64,000 bases of DNA, from contig JAHHRZ010000002.1 in the NCBI GenBank assembly GCA_020025515.1, forward strand, positions 1 to 64,000, given 5' to 3'. The notes beneath the pieces are model-generated. The model searched no databases and was not told the origin of the DNA. It was given only the letters and a program-made list of their open reading frames with translations. Both the position numbers and the translations under genes were made by a program. This document shows positions 42,965 to 52,492 of the stretch, one piece after another (within the stretch, counting starts at the first letter, position 1; each line of letters opens with the position of its first letter). The stretch is from Oscillospiraceae bacterium. GTDB taxonomy: Bacteria > Bacillota > Clostridia > Oscillospirales > Oscillospiraceae.

Positions 42965-43846
42965 ATGTATCACTTTCGTATCATTACCGACTCATCCTGT
43001 GACCTGTCTGCCGCTCGGGTACAGGAGCTGAACCTTCAGGTGGTTCCACTCCAAGTTTATCTGGAAGAAAAGGAACTAAAGAATTATCCCAATGGTTCTC
43101 CTGAAAATTTGCTGAACTTCGGGGAATTTTTTGACGCCCTGCGTCAGGGAGCCAACACCTCCACAACCGCCGCAAACCCCGAGGTCTGGCGGCACGCCAT
43201 AGAGCCCACCTTGTCTCAAGGTCTGGATGCGCTAGTACTGGCGTTCTCCTCCGGTCTCAGCTCCACCTATGCCGCCGCAGAGCTGGCCGCCGAAGAGCTG
43301 CGGGAAAAATACCCCGACCGGAATATTCAGGTGGTTGACACCCTGTGTGCCTCTCTCGGCCAGGGACTTTTGGTCTATCACGCCGCAAAGAAACAGCAGC
43401 AAGGCCTGAGTCTGGAAGAAACTGCCCAGTGGGTCAGAGACAACCGTCTCCATCTGTGCCACTGGTTCACCGTAGATGATCTCATGTTTCTGAAGCGGGG
43501 CGGCAGAGTCAGCGCTGCCACAGCCGTGGTGGGAACCATGCTGAACATCAAGCCCGTGCTCCATGTGGACAACGAGGGTCATCTGATCAAGGTCGCAACT
43601 GCCCGCGGCAGAAAAGCCTCCATCGACGCCCTGTTCAAAGCTATGAAGCAGACCGGTCTGGATATTGAGAATCAGGATATTTTCATCAGCCACGGCGATT
43701 GTCTGGAAGATGCAAACTATCTGGCCCAAATGATTGAAAGTGCCTACCACCCCAAGAGCATCTACATCGACTATGTAGGCCCTGTGATCGGCTCTCACTC
43801 CGGTCCCGGCACTCTGGCCCTGTTTTTCCTGGGCAGTGAGCGATAA
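42965..43846 (+). CDS. DegV family fatty-acid-binding protein
   Basis: 293 residues. N-terminal IITDSSCDLS is the DegV signature. The central SSGLSSTYAAAELA and the strand VDDLMFLKRGGRVSAA are the lipid-binding core, and the C-terminal motif is GPVIGSHSGPGTLALFF. DegV (FakB-type) proteins bind fatty acids and can present them to a FakA kinase; no kinase gene is seen here. AGAGGAGG lies before ATG 42965. It is a paralogue of the DegV at 52.8-53.6 kb. Confidence 0.95.
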   Translation: MYHFRIITDSSCDLSAARVQELNLQVVPLQVYLEEKELKNYPNGSPENLLNFGEFFDALRQGANTSTTAANPEVWRHAIEPTLSQGLDALVLAFSSGLSSTYAAAELAAEELREKYPDRNIQVVDTLCASLGQGLLVYHAAKKQQQGLSLEETAQWVRDNRLHLCHWFTVDDLMFLKRGGRVSAATAVVGTMLNIKPVLHVDNEGHLIKVATARGRKASIDALFKAMKQTGLDIENQDIFISHGDCLEDANYLAQMIESAYHPKSIYIDYVGPVIGSHSGPGTLALFFLGSER

Positions 43847-43869
43847 GCTTCATCACACATATCAAAAAA

Positions 43870-43902
43870 CGCTGCCGCAGAATGTTGAGTTCTGCGGCAG
43901 CG
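43870..43902. terminator. Bidirectional terminator between DegV and lipoprotein genes
   Basis: CGCTGCCGCAGAA pairs with TTCTGCGGCAGCG. TTTTTT follows on minus and CTTGTTAT on plus. Confidence 0.88.
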
Positions 43903-43927
43903 CTTGTTATACATACTAAAAAATCAG

Positions 43928-44638
43928 TTACACCTTGTAGAAGCTATTCATCATTTCTGTGATTTCCGCTTCAGACTGGGAAGTAAACGTAACCGTGATG
44001 CCATACTCGCCGGAAAGTCTGTAATTCAGCAACTGGACAATGTAAACCTCCACACCCTGAGCAGAACCCACGGTCTTGCACACAGAGTGCTGTTCACCTA
44101 AAAAGTCCATGGTTGTTTTCTCCATGCTCTTCACTTCAATGCCTGATGCGCCATAGGACTCAATCAGCATATCCTTGTTCTGCAGCAAACCGTCGATGAC
44201 ATCCTCTTCACTCAGAGATTCATAGAACTTCCGATCAGATTCGCTCAACTGCGTATACACCACATTGACAGCGGAACCCGTAGTGGTGCTCTGGGCCATC
44301 ATGTCCACAATCTGAGGGATATCTTTCGCCAGTTCTCCGATCTGGGTACCATCCAGAGAGTCTTTGATTGCGGAGGGAAGCTCCTGCAGCTGCTCTGCAG
44401 ATTGCATCATCCAGCTATCATCCAGCTTGCAGCCGAATCCTGCATAAGCATTGGTGTAGACATTGCCTTCCACCTTGCCCAGGGTTGCAGACTTGGTCTC
44501 ATTCTTTTCTGCTGCTACAGAAGTGGTTTCCTCGGAAGACTTCTTGTCATCAGAACCCTTGTCGGTTTTTCCGCAACCGGACAATGCAAGAACGGCAACC
44601 AGGCCCAGAGACAATAAGGTACAAAATGTTTTTTTCAT
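43928..44638 (-). CDS. Lipoprotein of unknown function
   Basis: 236 residues from ATG 44638 (AAAGGAA upstream; the longer reading adds ten basic residues without a ribosome-binding site). The signal peptide ends in a lipobox, VLALSGCGK. A Ser/Glu/Lys-rich linker and a soluble domain of about 170 residues with an alpha/beta pattern follow (VYTNAYAGFGCKLDDSW; AQGVEVYIVQLL). It resembles the PsbP/DUF-type lipoproteins of Clostridia in general shape only. Exported and anchored in the membrane outer leaflet. Function unknown. Confidence 0.82.
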   Translation of the reverse strand: MKKTFCTLLSLGLVAVLALSGCGKTDKGSDDKKSSEETTSVAAEKNETKSATLGKVEGNVYTNAYAGFGCKLDDSWMMQSAEQLQELPSAIKDSLDGTQIGELAKDIPQIVDMMAQSTTTGSAVNVVYTQLSESDRKFYESLSEEDVIDGLLQNKDMLIESYGASGIEVKSMEKTTMDFLGEQHSVCKTVGSAQGVEVYIVQLLNYRLSGEYGITVTFTSQSEAEITEMMNSFYKV

Positions 44639-44736
44639 GGTGATATGTTCCTTTCTTTTTATATGCATTTGGGATCAATGCAAACTTTACCATACATTGG
44701 AAAAAAAAGCAATAGTGTTGTTCTACAAAATAGGAA

Positions 44737-44776
44737 CGGGAGAGCGGTGATCCTTCATAGGACAACCACTCTCCCG
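44737..44776 (-). terminator. Terminator of the U32-maf-mre-trmD run
   Basis: CGGGAGAGTGGT pairs with ACCGCTCTCCCG on the minus strand, followed by TTCCTATTTTG, 10 bases past the trmD stop. Confidence 0.7.
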
Positions 44777-44785
44777 CTGCACTCA

Positions 44786-45538
44786 CTATGCCCAGGGCTT
44801 CCATCCCTCAGCCTCAATTTCCGCCAGAAGCTTTTTCTCCTGTTTGGTTTCAAAGGTCACTTTCTCAAACATATCCGGCCGCCTGGCCCTGGTACGCCGC
44901 AAAGACTCCTTTGTTCTCCAGCGATCCACCTTTCCGTGGTCTCCGGAAAGAAGGATCGAAGGAACCTGCAGGCCATGCCAGTCGGCGGGACGGCTGTACT
45001 GAGGATACTCCAAAAGCCCGCTAAAATGGCTTTCATCCTGAAAACACTCCGGATCGGCCAACACGCCGGGCACCATACGGCACACCGCATCGGTGACTGC
45101 CATTGCGGCAATTTCTCCCCCTGTGAGAACGAAGTCCCCCAAGGAAATTTCTTCATCCACACACTCGTCAATAAACCTCTGGTCAATGCCCTCATAGTGG
45201 CCGCAGACCAGAATCAGATTGTCCATCTGACTCAGCCGGATGGCATCCGCCTGCCGGAAGGTGTGTCCGCAAGGGGAGAGATAGATGGTGTGAACAGGGC
45301 CCATGGCCTCGTCGCACAGGTGCTCCCAGCAGCGATACAGGGGATCTGCCTGCATAATGGCTCCCCGGCCGCCGCCATATGGGTAGTCATCTACCTGACA
45401 CTGCTTGCTGGCGGTGTAGTCCCGGATCTGGTGGGCCTCGATGCGGATAAATCCCCGCTCCTGGGCTCTGCCCAGAATACTCTCCGAGAGCACATCTCCC
45501 AGAGAGTCCGGGAAAAGGGTCATAATGTCAATCCGCAT
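44786..45538 (-). CDS. trmD: tRNA (guanine-N1-)-methyltransferase TrmD
   Basis: 250 residues from ATG 45538, directly before RIDIMTLFP. It methylates G37 of tRNAs with S-adenosylmethionine to prevent frameshifting. Trefoil-knot motifs: VDDYPYGGGRGAIMQADP, LILVCGHYEGIDQRF and SLGDFVLTGGEIAAM. It overlaps rimM by 11 bases, the usual rimM-trmD pair, but rpsP and rplS are not here. Confidence 0.98.
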   Translation of the reverse strand: MRIDIMTLFPDSLGDVLSESILGRAQERGFIRIEAHQIRDYTASKQCQVDDYPYGGGRGAIMQADPLYRCWEHLCDEAMGPVHTIYLSPCGHTFRQADAIRLSQMDNLILVCGHYEGIDQRFIDECVDEEISLGDFVLTGGEIAAMAVTDAVCRMVPGVLADPECFQDESHFSGLLEYPQYSRPADWHGLQVPSILLSGDHGKVDRWRTKESLRRTRARRPDMFEKVTFETKQEKKLLAEIEAEGWKPWA

Positions 45539-46025
45539 TGGTCTGCATCCCTTCAATGAGCTTCACCCGGACAAAGCCTTCCTCCAGGTTGGTCTCCAGC
45601 AAAAACTCCGAGACCGCAGGAATCATATACTCTTTTTCTCCCTTGACCACATACACATCATTGCCGGGCAGGGTCATGATTTCCTGAATCGTTCCGATTT
45701 CCTGCCCCTCTGCCAGCACACGCAGTCCAATGAGATCGGCAATGAAATAGGTGCCTTCCTCCAGCTCCACATCATCCCGATTCACCTTCACCACCGTTCT
45801 CCGAAGGGCCTGGGCCTCTTCCATGGTATCAACGCCTCTGAGCTTTACCAAAGTGCAGGTCTTCTGCACTCTGGCGGACTCCACTTCATATTCCCTGCCT
45901 TTCAGGAATACCCGGTGAAAGCAGGTGAGAAACTCCGGGCCGTCTGCCCAGGGCAAAACCTTGAATTCTCCACGGACCCCGTGGGTGGAGACGATTTCGC
46001 CAGCCTCCAAATACTGCTGTTTCAT
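45528..46025 (-). CDS. rimM: Ribosome maturation factor RimM
   Basis: 165 residues. N-terminal EAGEIVSTHGVRGEFKVLP and the C-terminal PRC-barrel part with GNDVYVVKGEKEYMIPAV are family hallmarks. RimM assists assembly of the 30S head with S19 (and rpsS region). AGGAGG lies 5 bases before ATG 46025. It starts 13 bases after the PBP2 stop, so it is cotranscribed with shape genes. Confidence 0.97.
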   Translation of the reverse strand: MKQQYLEAGEIVSTHGVRGEFKVLPWADGPEFLTCFHRVFLKGREYEVESARVQKTCTLVKLRGVDTMEEAQALRRTVVKVNRDDVELEEGTYFIADLIGLRVLAEGQEIGTIQEIMTLPGNDVYVVKGEKEYMIPAVSEFLLETNLEEGFVRVKLIEGMQTNAD

Positions 46026-46038
46026 AGTTTCCTCCTAA

Positions 46039-48111
46039 TCAGCTTCCCACATTTTCTCCGGGAAGCTCCGCATTGGCCTGCTGGGTCTGGCCAAAATATA
46101 CATCCATAATGGGTCTGGCCACATTGGCCAGATTGCCGCCCTGGGCACCCTTTTCCACATAGACCGCAATGGCAATCTGCGGGTCATCATAGGGCGCATA
46201 GCACACAAAGGAGGCATGGTCCGAACCCGGTCCGCCATGCTGGGCCGTACCGGTCTTTGCTGCCACCGGAATGGGATAGTCGTTGAGATAGCTGTATACC
46301 GTACCTCTGGAAGAAGCAACCGTTTCCCGCATACCGTTGGTATAGGCATAATAGGCATCGTCACTGATGGTACAGGTGCTGAGGATCTTTTTCTGTGTGC
46401 TTTCAATCAGCTCCTGATAATCAGAAGAAATGACCCGTCTCAGGAAGGTTGCTTTATACCGTTCCCCGTGGTTGGCCAGCGCCGCCGTGTACACGGCCAT
46501 CTGCATGGGCGTAAACTTATTGGCACCCTGTCCGATGGATAGCTGCAAGGTATCCGCGTCATACCACCCGTTCATGTTGGGATCATCGGGATACAGCTCT
46601 TTCTTCGTTTCTGCGTTGGAGCGGTAGCCCGTTTTTTCATACAGCTCCACTCCCGTCTCCTCGCCAAGGCCCAGCGACTCGGCCACTGCATCGATGGCCT
46701 TCATGCCTGTGCGGTTACCTACTTCATAGAAGTAGTAGTTACAGGAGGTGGCCAGCGCCTCAATAACATTGATGATGCCGTGGGTCTGTCTGCTTTTGGT
46801 CCAGATCAAACACTGGGGCTGATAGTCCTCATATTTGGTGTAGACACCATGATCTTCTATGGTTGTACTGGAATTGATGGTTCCCTCATTGATGCCCGCT
46901 ATGGTGACCACCATTTTGTAGATAGAACCGGGCGCATAGGGCAATTCCAGTGCTCGGTTGATTAAAGGGCCATACTCCGCATCCTGCAGCTTTTCCCAGT
47001 CCTGAGAGAAGGTCGCCAGATTGTATGTGGGGTAGCTGGCGCAGGCCAGGACTTCCCCGGTCTTTACATCGATGGCCACAACCGCGCCGCCCTCGGCATC
47101 CGTGCCTGCCTTGTCGCCGCCAAGTCCGTTTTCCCGCAAATCCAGAATGACCTGCTCCAGAGCTTCTTCTGCGGCAATCTGCAAATTGATATCAATCGTG
47201 GTCTCTACATTGTTTCCGGCTTTCGGTTCCTTGCTGAAATACTCCGAAACCACATTGCCCTGGGCGTCAGTCGTTGTGTATTTCACACCGTCTGTGCCGT
47301 GGAGCTGCTCTTCAAAGGCGGCTTCAAAGCCGCTTTTTCCGATTTTTGCGTCCATGGAGTAACCCTGATCTTTATAGACCTCGTATTCATCCTTCTCCAA
47401 ATATCCCATGGTGCCCAAAATATGAGCGGCATAAGTGGTGGCGTACTCCCGCACCGTGGTGATTTCCACATTCAGGCCGGGAATGTTCAGTTCCAGCACC
47501 GCAGCCAGGTGCTCCGCAGAAGCATCCTCAATCAGCGCATAGGGTGCCAGACTGGTGAGGTCACTGCGAAGCTCCAATTCATAGCGAATGCCAATGACCT
47601 TCCGCACCTCCTGCTCGGTCCAGTCGTTGGGAATGCGGTAAGCCTCACGAAGCTGCTTCATAAGCTGCGCCGCCGAAACGTCCGAGTCCAGTTCCCGGTA
47701 GTTTAGAAATTCCTTAAAATATTCCTGCCAGCTGGTGCTGAGGGTCTGGGTGGTATAGTCATAGGGCTTTTCCATGGTGACAGGAAAATGCTCAATGTAA
47801 GAAATTCCGTTTTCTTCCATGAGGTTCACCAGACGACGCAGGGATTCATTGGGGGTTTCGGAATTATAAAACACGTAATTGTTGAAGACCAGATTATAAC
47901 TGGCCCGATTGGTCACCAAAACATTCCCGTTTCGATCCAGAATCTCACCCCGAGCCGCCGGGACCCGGTTCCAGGTGGTATATGTGGTTTGGTTCGCATT
48001 TGGATCCACATCCCGAATCTGCAAGCTGTACATCCGGAAAGAGAACACGCCTAATATCATAACGAAAAACAGCAAAAGAGCCATTGCCCGTACTCGAGTT
48101 ACTCGGTCCAT
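46039..48111 (-). CDS. Penicillin-binding protein 2 (elongation transpeptidase)
   Basis: 690 residues, class B PBP. One membrane helix (about 8-26), dimerisation domain with RVPAARGEILDRNGNVL, then a transpeptidase domain with SxxK in APGSIYKMV (about 395), SxN in TSCNYYF (about 455) and KTG in AAKTGTAQHGG (about 619). It cross-links peptidoglycan during elongation together with a SEDS glycosyltransferase and MreC/MreD. It overlaps mreD by 13 bases. The symbol mrdA/pbpA would suit but orthology was not tested. Confidence 0.96.
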   Translation of the reverse strand: MDRVTRVRAMALLLFFVMILGVFSFRMYSLQIRDVDPNANQTTYTTWNRVPAARGEILDRNGNVLVTNRASYNLVFNNYVFYNSETPNESLRRLVNLMEENGISYIEHFPVTMEKPYDYTTQTLSTSWQEYFKEFLNYRELDSDVSAAQLMKQLREAYRIPNDWTEQEVRKVIGIRYELELRSDLTSLAPYALIEDASAEHLAAVLELNIPGLNVEITTVREYATTYAAHILGTMGYLEKDEYEVYKDQGYSMDAKIGKSGFEAAFEEQLHGTDGVKYTTTDAQGNVVSEYFSKEPKAGNNVETTIDINLQIAAEEALEQVILDLRENGLGGDKAGTDAEGGAVVAIDVKTGEVLACASYPTYNLATFSQDWEKLQDAEYGPLINRALELPYAPGSIYKMVVTIAGINEGTINSSTTIEDHGVYTKYEDYQPQCLIWTKSRQTHGIINVIEALATSCNYYFYEVGNRTGMKAIDAVAESLGLGEETGVELYEKTGYRSNAETKKELYPDDPNMNGWYDADTLQLSIGQGANKFTPMQMAVYTAALANHGERYKATFLRRVISSDYQELIESTQKKILSTCTISDDAYYAYTNGMRETVASSRGTVYSYLNDYPIPVAAKTGTAQHGGPGSDHASFVCYAPYDDPQIAIAVYVEKGAQGGNLANVARPIMDVYFGQTQQANAELPGENVGS

Positions 48112-48680
48112 GCTTCACCTCCGATTTTCCCCATGGCCTTCACCACGGGATACAGGGCGCAGCAGGCCAGCATCGCACCCATGGCTCCCATCAGGGTTGC
48201 CAGCCAGCGTTCCCATGTGGTAAGGCCCAAAAAGATGCCCAGAAGAAACAAAATTCCCTGATGGAGCAAAATTCCCGTGCAGCTGCACAGCATTTCCGTC
48301 TGGAAACTCCTGCACAAATACCCCCGGCGAAAAACGGACAGGCAAACGCCCCCAACCGTGAGCAGCAGCACCGACACCGGTCCCAGCGCCGCACCGGCCA
48401 GCGACCGAAAAACGGAAGCAGCCAACACAAACAGGCCGCCGGAATCCGGTCCCAGAAGAATGACCACCAGGAACAGATACCCAGGTACCAGATCCGGGCA
48501 CCCTCCCAGAATCTCAATCCGGCTGAAAATCACATCCTGCAGCACCTGCAAAAGCAGGTACCCGGCGGCAAGAAGGCACCACTTTAGAAGCACCTGCCGC
48601 TGTCGCCGGGTAAGAAAGAGCCGGGCCAGAAAGGAATTCCCTTTCCCCTGCTCCAGTTTGGATAAAAATCGCTTATTCAA
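48099..48680 (-). CDS. mreD: Rod shape-determining protein MreD
   Basis: 193 residues, hydrophobic with about five membrane helices and a basic N-terminus (NKRFLSKLEQGKGN...RRQRQV). Sequence conservation of MreD is low, so the call rests mainly on topology, LGGCPDLVPGYLFLVV and its place between mreC and PBP2. It starts at TTG 48680 with GGAGG eight bases upstream; there is no better ATG. It is longer by about 20 residues at the N-terminus than many MreD proteins. Confidence 0.88.
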   Translation of the reverse strand: MNKRFLSKLEQGKGNSFLARLFLTRRQRQVLLKWCLLAAGYLLLQVLQDVIFSRIEILGGCPDLVPGYLFLVVILLGPDSGGLFVLAASVFRSLAGAALGPVSVLLLTVGGVCLSVFRRGYLCRSFQTEMLCSCTGILLHQGILFLLGIFLGLTTWERWLATLMGAMGAMLACCALYPVVKAMGKIGGEAWTE

Positions 48681-48703
48681 TGGGTTCCCTCCTTGGGAGA
48701 CGG

Positions 48704-49537
48704 CTACTCGTTGACATAGCTGGTGAGAATAAACACCTGCTCCATATTTTCAAAGTCCGCAGCGGGCTTTAGCAGCGCATATTTGGCAACGCCGGTTTCA
48801 TCAAAGCCAGCTTCGGATACATAGCCCAGAATCAGATCACGAGGATACAGAGTAGAACCGGCCGTGACCACCTGGTCGTTGTTCCGGATCACCGCATCCG
48901 TTGGCAGATAATCCATGCGAAGCATTCCCTCTGCACCTGTGGTATATGCGCCCTGCACCATACCGGCATAGCCGGAAGAAGCGATGTTGGCGCTGATTTC
49001 CAGAGAAGAGTCCAGAACCGTGGTGACCGTTGCCCAGTTGCTGCCTACGGCAGAGACCACCCCTACCACTTCGCCTTGGGCGGTGATGGCCACCATTCCC
49101 TCTGCAATGCCGGAGTTGGTGCCCTTTGCAACGGCAAAGGAGCTGGTCCAGTCATTGGAATCCCAGGTTGTGATATAGGCGGAAACCAGCTGAAAATCCT
49201 CCCGCTCCTCCTTGAGGCCCGCCAGCTCCCGAAGACGCTGGTTTTCTCGCTGGAGGGTGTCCGCAGTTCGGGCATCGTTTTCCATGTCCGCAATCTGCTC
49301 TTCCAGTCTCTGATTTTCAGCCACCAGAGATTCATATTTGAAAATGTAGCTATAGACCTTTTCTGCTCCCCGGGTGAGACCGTTGGCTCCGGCCCGAAGG
49401 GGCGTCATAATTCCCTGCACCACACGCTCCGGGAAGGACGCTCCTTCTCCCAGGGTTCCCAGAAGGGCCATGGCCACAGCCACCACCACAGTGAGGGCCA
49501 AAATTACTTTTACTTTGGTATTAAAAAATTTTTTCAC
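48704..49537 (-). CDS. mreC: Cell shape-determining protein MreC
   Basis: 277 residues from GTG 49537 (KKFFNTKVKV), with GGGAG upstream and only five bases after the maf stop; the longer open frame overlaps maf. One N-terminal membrane helix, then a coiled coil (about 65-110, ENQRLEEQIADMEN) and the beta-barrel domain with GMVAITAQGEVVGVVSAVG and MLRMDYLPTDA. MreC links the elongation complex to PBP2 outside the membrane. Confidence 0.95.
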   Translation of the reverse strand: MKKFFNTKVKVILALTVVVAVAMALLGTLGEGASFPERVVQGIMTPLRAGANGLTRGAEKVYSYIFKYESLVAENQRLEEQIADMENDARTADTLQRENQRLRELAGLKEEREDFQLVSAYITTWDSNDWTSSFAVAKGTNSGIAEGMVAITAQGEVVGVVSAVGSNWATVTTVLDSSLEISANIASSGYAGMVQGAYTTGAEGMLRMDYLPTDAVIRNNDQVVTAGSTLYPRDLILGYVSEAGFDETGVAKYALLKPAADFENMEQVFILTSYVNE

Positions 49538-49542
49538 AGCAG

Positions 49543-50112
49543 TTACACTCCCAGTACCGGCACCCCCAGCTCCCGGAGGTGCTGGGTAAGGGTGCACACC
49601 GGCAGACCCATGACATTGTAGTAGTCACCTTCCAGCCGGGTCACAAAAACAGCGGCCTTTCCCTGGATACCGTAAGCGCCGGCCTTGTCCAGAGGCTCCC
49701 CGGTGGCCACATAGGCATCGATCTCTCTGGGGTCCAGATCCCGGAAATGGATGCTGCTCACCTCGGTATGGCTCAAAATCGTATCGCCCAATCGCAGAGT
49801 GAAACCTGTCATCACCTGATGATCCCGGCCGGAGAGGAGCCGGAGCATCTGCGCCGCCCGTTCAGCAGAGCCGGGCTTTCCCAAAAGCTTCCCGTCGCAA
49901 ACCACAATGGTATCTGCCGCAATCACCAGTTCATCCGGCCCGGCGCTCACCGCCATGGCCTTTTCTCTGCTCACTCTTGCGACCTCATCTTTCGGATCTT
50001 TTGTCTGATCCATCGTTTCGTCTATGTCCGCCACACGGACGGTGAACTCCAGACCCATCAGGGTCAGAAGCTCCTGCCGCCGGGGGGACTGAGATGCCAA
50101 TACTAATTTCAT
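49543..50112 (-). CDS. maf: Maf family nucleotide pyrophosphatase
   Basis: 189 residues. Motifs: LASQSPRRQELL, VIAADTIVVCDGKLLGKP and YGIQGKAAVFV. The family hydrolyses dTTP/UTP or modified NTPs to the monophosphate, as house-cleaning, and has been linked to septum or shape control in Bacillus. TGGAGG lies before ATG 50112. It sits between the U32 peptidase and mreC, as in many Firmicutes where maf precedes mreBCD. Confidence 0.96.
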   Translation of the reverse strand: MKLVLASQSPRRQELLTLMGLEFTVRVADIDETMDQTKDPKDEVARVSREKAMAVSAGPDELVIAADTIVVCDGKLLGKPGSAERAAQMLRLLSGRDHQVMTGFTLRLGDTILSHTEVSSIHFRDLDPREIDAYVATGEPLDKAGAYGIQGKAAVFVTRLEGDYYNVMGLPVCTLTQHLRELGVPVLGV

Positions 50113-50138
50113 GGAAATTCCTCCAACTAGGTTCAGGG

Positions 50139-52220
50139 TTATTCCACACCCCGCAGATACAGACCACGGGTGGCTCCGCCGGGATCAAAGGATGCTTTGC
50201 TCTCCCAGGCCCGCAGCACCTGGTCCACCTCCCGGGAATTTTCCGTGGTAAACATCAAACGCAGCGCCCACAGGCCCAGATTCTGCCAGTCGCTCTGCCG
50301 ATCCAGCCAATAAAGCTTTTTGCCATTCAAAACCACTGACCGGCAGGTGGCACCGTCTTTGATAACAGGGAATTCTTCTCCCTTCCGGTCCACCAGCTTT
50401 GTCAGCCCCGCATTACAGGCACACTGGCCGCTGCGGTTAAAAATCAGGCAGTTTTCCGTAACCATCAGGGGCAGACGCCCATAGACAATGGCCTCTGTGG
50501 GAACCGCCTTGGAAATATCGCGAATCTGGGGAAGGGTGGCCTCAAAGGATACCGTGGCACTGAACAGCCCCAGATTCCTAAGGGTGTTCATGGTGCGGCT
50601 ATTAAATGCATTGAGGCCGAAGTCGCCGCAGATGGCAAAGCCTCTGGCCTTTGCCAGAGGAATCTGCCCCAGATTGCCCGCCAGCACGTGACGAATTCCC
50701 AAATCAAACAGCTTGTCCATCTGACGAGAGACCTTTTCACGCTCTGTATCATGAAGAATTCTGGGCAGGACCGCTGCGATTCGCACCCGATTGGCTATCG
50801 GTTCATAAAAATCCCAGTCTTTTTCCAGCAGATCCACGGGGACATACAGCATCTGCATCTTCATGGACAGAAGCTTCTGTGTCACCTGCTGGGTAGAAGT
50901 GACCTGGATGTTGAGTCCCGGAGCCTCTTTCCGGCCGGGATAAATGATAGGCTTAGTGAATCTGCCAAGGGTAGGTTCCTGTCTGCGTCCCCGCAGGGCG
51001 GTGAGCTGATCCAGCACCTCCCGGCGCATGGCGTTGATTGCAGCGGCGGAAAGGCTCAGCCCCGGCTCCACCACGGCCCGCACTCGGCTGCAATGATAGG
51101 CCGTGCCGCCGGTCTTGCTGAGGCGGGCATTCAGGTCTTCTATGGTAATGCCTCTTTTTTGGGCAATCTCAGGCCTTGGGCCCGTGGTTTTACACACATG
51201 GCCCTGGGGGTCCTGCACCGCCAGCATGGAGGCGTTATGGTTTACGATCATATAAAATTCCACGGGAACCAGGGCATTTTCCACGGACTCATAGGTGGCA
51301 CGGGCTGCCGCAAGGCGAGCCTTGTCCTCCTTCTCCTCGGTGCGAATCCCAAACATATTCCGGCCGATGGAACCCGCATAGTAGCCGTCCGTGAACCCCT
51401 GACGATTGAAGGCCGCCAAAAGATCCTGCATCTGATTCCGGGTCACCCGGCCCTCATCCATCGCCTGCCGATATGTGCCCGTCACTGTGGCCACATATTC
51501 CGGCCGCTTCATCCGGCCCTCCAGTTTCACGGAGGCCACTCCCATGGCATCCAGCTCCTGAAGATAACGGATCAGGCAATTATCCTTGAGGCTCAGAGGA
51601 TATTTGTTTTCAAATCTGCTGTATCCATAGGGCAGGCGGCAGGGCTGTGCGCACTGCCCCCGGTTGCCGGAACGGCGGCCGATGACACTGGACATATAGC
51701 ACTGTCCGGAATAGCACATGCACAGCGCCCCATGGACAAAGACCTCAATTTCCACAGGACTGTTGCGGCAGATTCTGGCGATTTCTTCCCGGGGAAGCTC
51801 CCGGGACAAAACCACCCGGCTTACCCCCAGAGCGGCGGCCTGCCGCACCCCTTCCAAAGAATGTATGGTCATCTGGGTAGAACCATGAATGGGGATATGG
51901 GGGGCAATCTGGCGGCACAAAGCCAGAACGCCCAGGTCCTGCACGATAAACGCATCCACCTCTGCCCGAGCCGCAGCCTTAATCAGCTCCGCCAGCTGAG
52001 GACTTTCCCGGTCCGAAACCAGAGTGTTGACCGTGAGATGCACAGCGACCCCCCGGATATGGGCATACTGCACTGCCTCCCGGAGGGTATCGATTGTAAA
52101 GTTTCTTGCGCCCTGGCGGGCATTAAACGGCCCAACTCCCAGATACACTGCATCTGCGCCATTCTGAACGGCGGCACGCAGGGCTTCCATGGAACCGGCC
52201 GGTGCCAATAATTCAAGCAT
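50139..52220 (-). CDS. U32 family peptidase / DUF3656 protein (RlhA-like)
   Basis: 693 residues. The N-terminal U32 domain has LLAPAGSMEALRAAVQNGAD, and the cysteine-rich signature FVHGALCMCYSGQCYMSS...RGQCAQPCRLPY lies at about 160-200. Its Cys residues probably hold an iron-sulfur cluster. The C-terminal half matches DUF3656. Relatives such as E. coli RlhA hydroxylate a cytidine in 23S rRNA, and others are annotated as collagenase-like peptidases; RNA modification is the better-supported role for this length. First gene of the U32-maf-mreC-mreD-PBP2-rimM-trmD run. Confidence 0.93.
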   Translation of the reverse strand: MLELLAPAGSMEALRAAVQNGADAVYLGVGPFNARQGARNFTIDTLREAVQYAHIRGVAVHLTVNTLVSDRESPQLAELIKAAARAEVDAFIVQDLGVLALCRQIAPHIPIHGSTQMTIHSLEGVRQAAALGVSRVVLSRELPREEIARICRNSPVEIEVFVHGALCMCYSGQCYMSSVIGRRSGNRGQCAQPCRLPYGYSRFENKYPLSLKDNCLIRYLQELDAMGVASVKLEGRMKRPEYVATVTGTYRQAMDEGRVTRNQMQDLLAAFNRQGFTDGYYAGSIGRNMFGIRTEEKEDKARLAAARATYESVENALVPVEFYMIVNHNASMLAVQDPQGHVCKTTGPRPEIAQKRGITIEDLNARLSKTGGTAYHCSRVRAVVEPGLSLSAAAINAMRREVLDQLTALRGRRQEPTLGRFTKPIIYPGRKEAPGLNIQVTSTQQVTQKLLSMKMQMLYVPVDLLEKDWDFYEPIANRVRIAAVLPRILHDTEREKVSRQMDKLFDLGIRHVLAGNLGQIPLAKARGFAICGDFGLNAFNSRTMNTLRNLGLFSATVSFEATLPQIRDISKAVPTEAIVYGRLPLMVTENCLIFNRSGQCACNAGLTKLVDRKGEEFPVIKDGATCRSVVLNGKKLYWLDRQSDWQNLGLWALRLMFTTENSREVDQVLRAWESKASFDPGGATRGLYLRGVE

Positions 52221-52350
52221 TCGGATACCTCAATGGGACACTGTAAATCATTCGTCTGCCTTCCCTGACAGACGACTAAATCTCATCAAAATCCCCCCTG
52301 CACAGGGGGCGAAAAATCGGCAGTCTGAATCAAACAACCGATTACTAGAC

Positions 52351-52359
52351 ATTATAACA
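52351..52359 (-). promoter_or_regulatory. Extended -10 promoter of the U32-maf-mre operon
   Basis: Minus-strand TGTTATAAT, with a poor -35 (TAGCAC, 17 bases upstream). The leader is about 125 bases. Confidence 0.5.
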
Positions 52360-52492
52360 CACAAGCTCCGACTGTGCTAGTAAAAACCGGGAAAATCCTA
52401 AAAAAAACAGAGGAAAATTTCAGGCTGGTCTTGTTTGTTTTCACGAAATCCTTCTTTTTAGGCGGTTTGTCCCGTTGAGTAGACATAATTTC

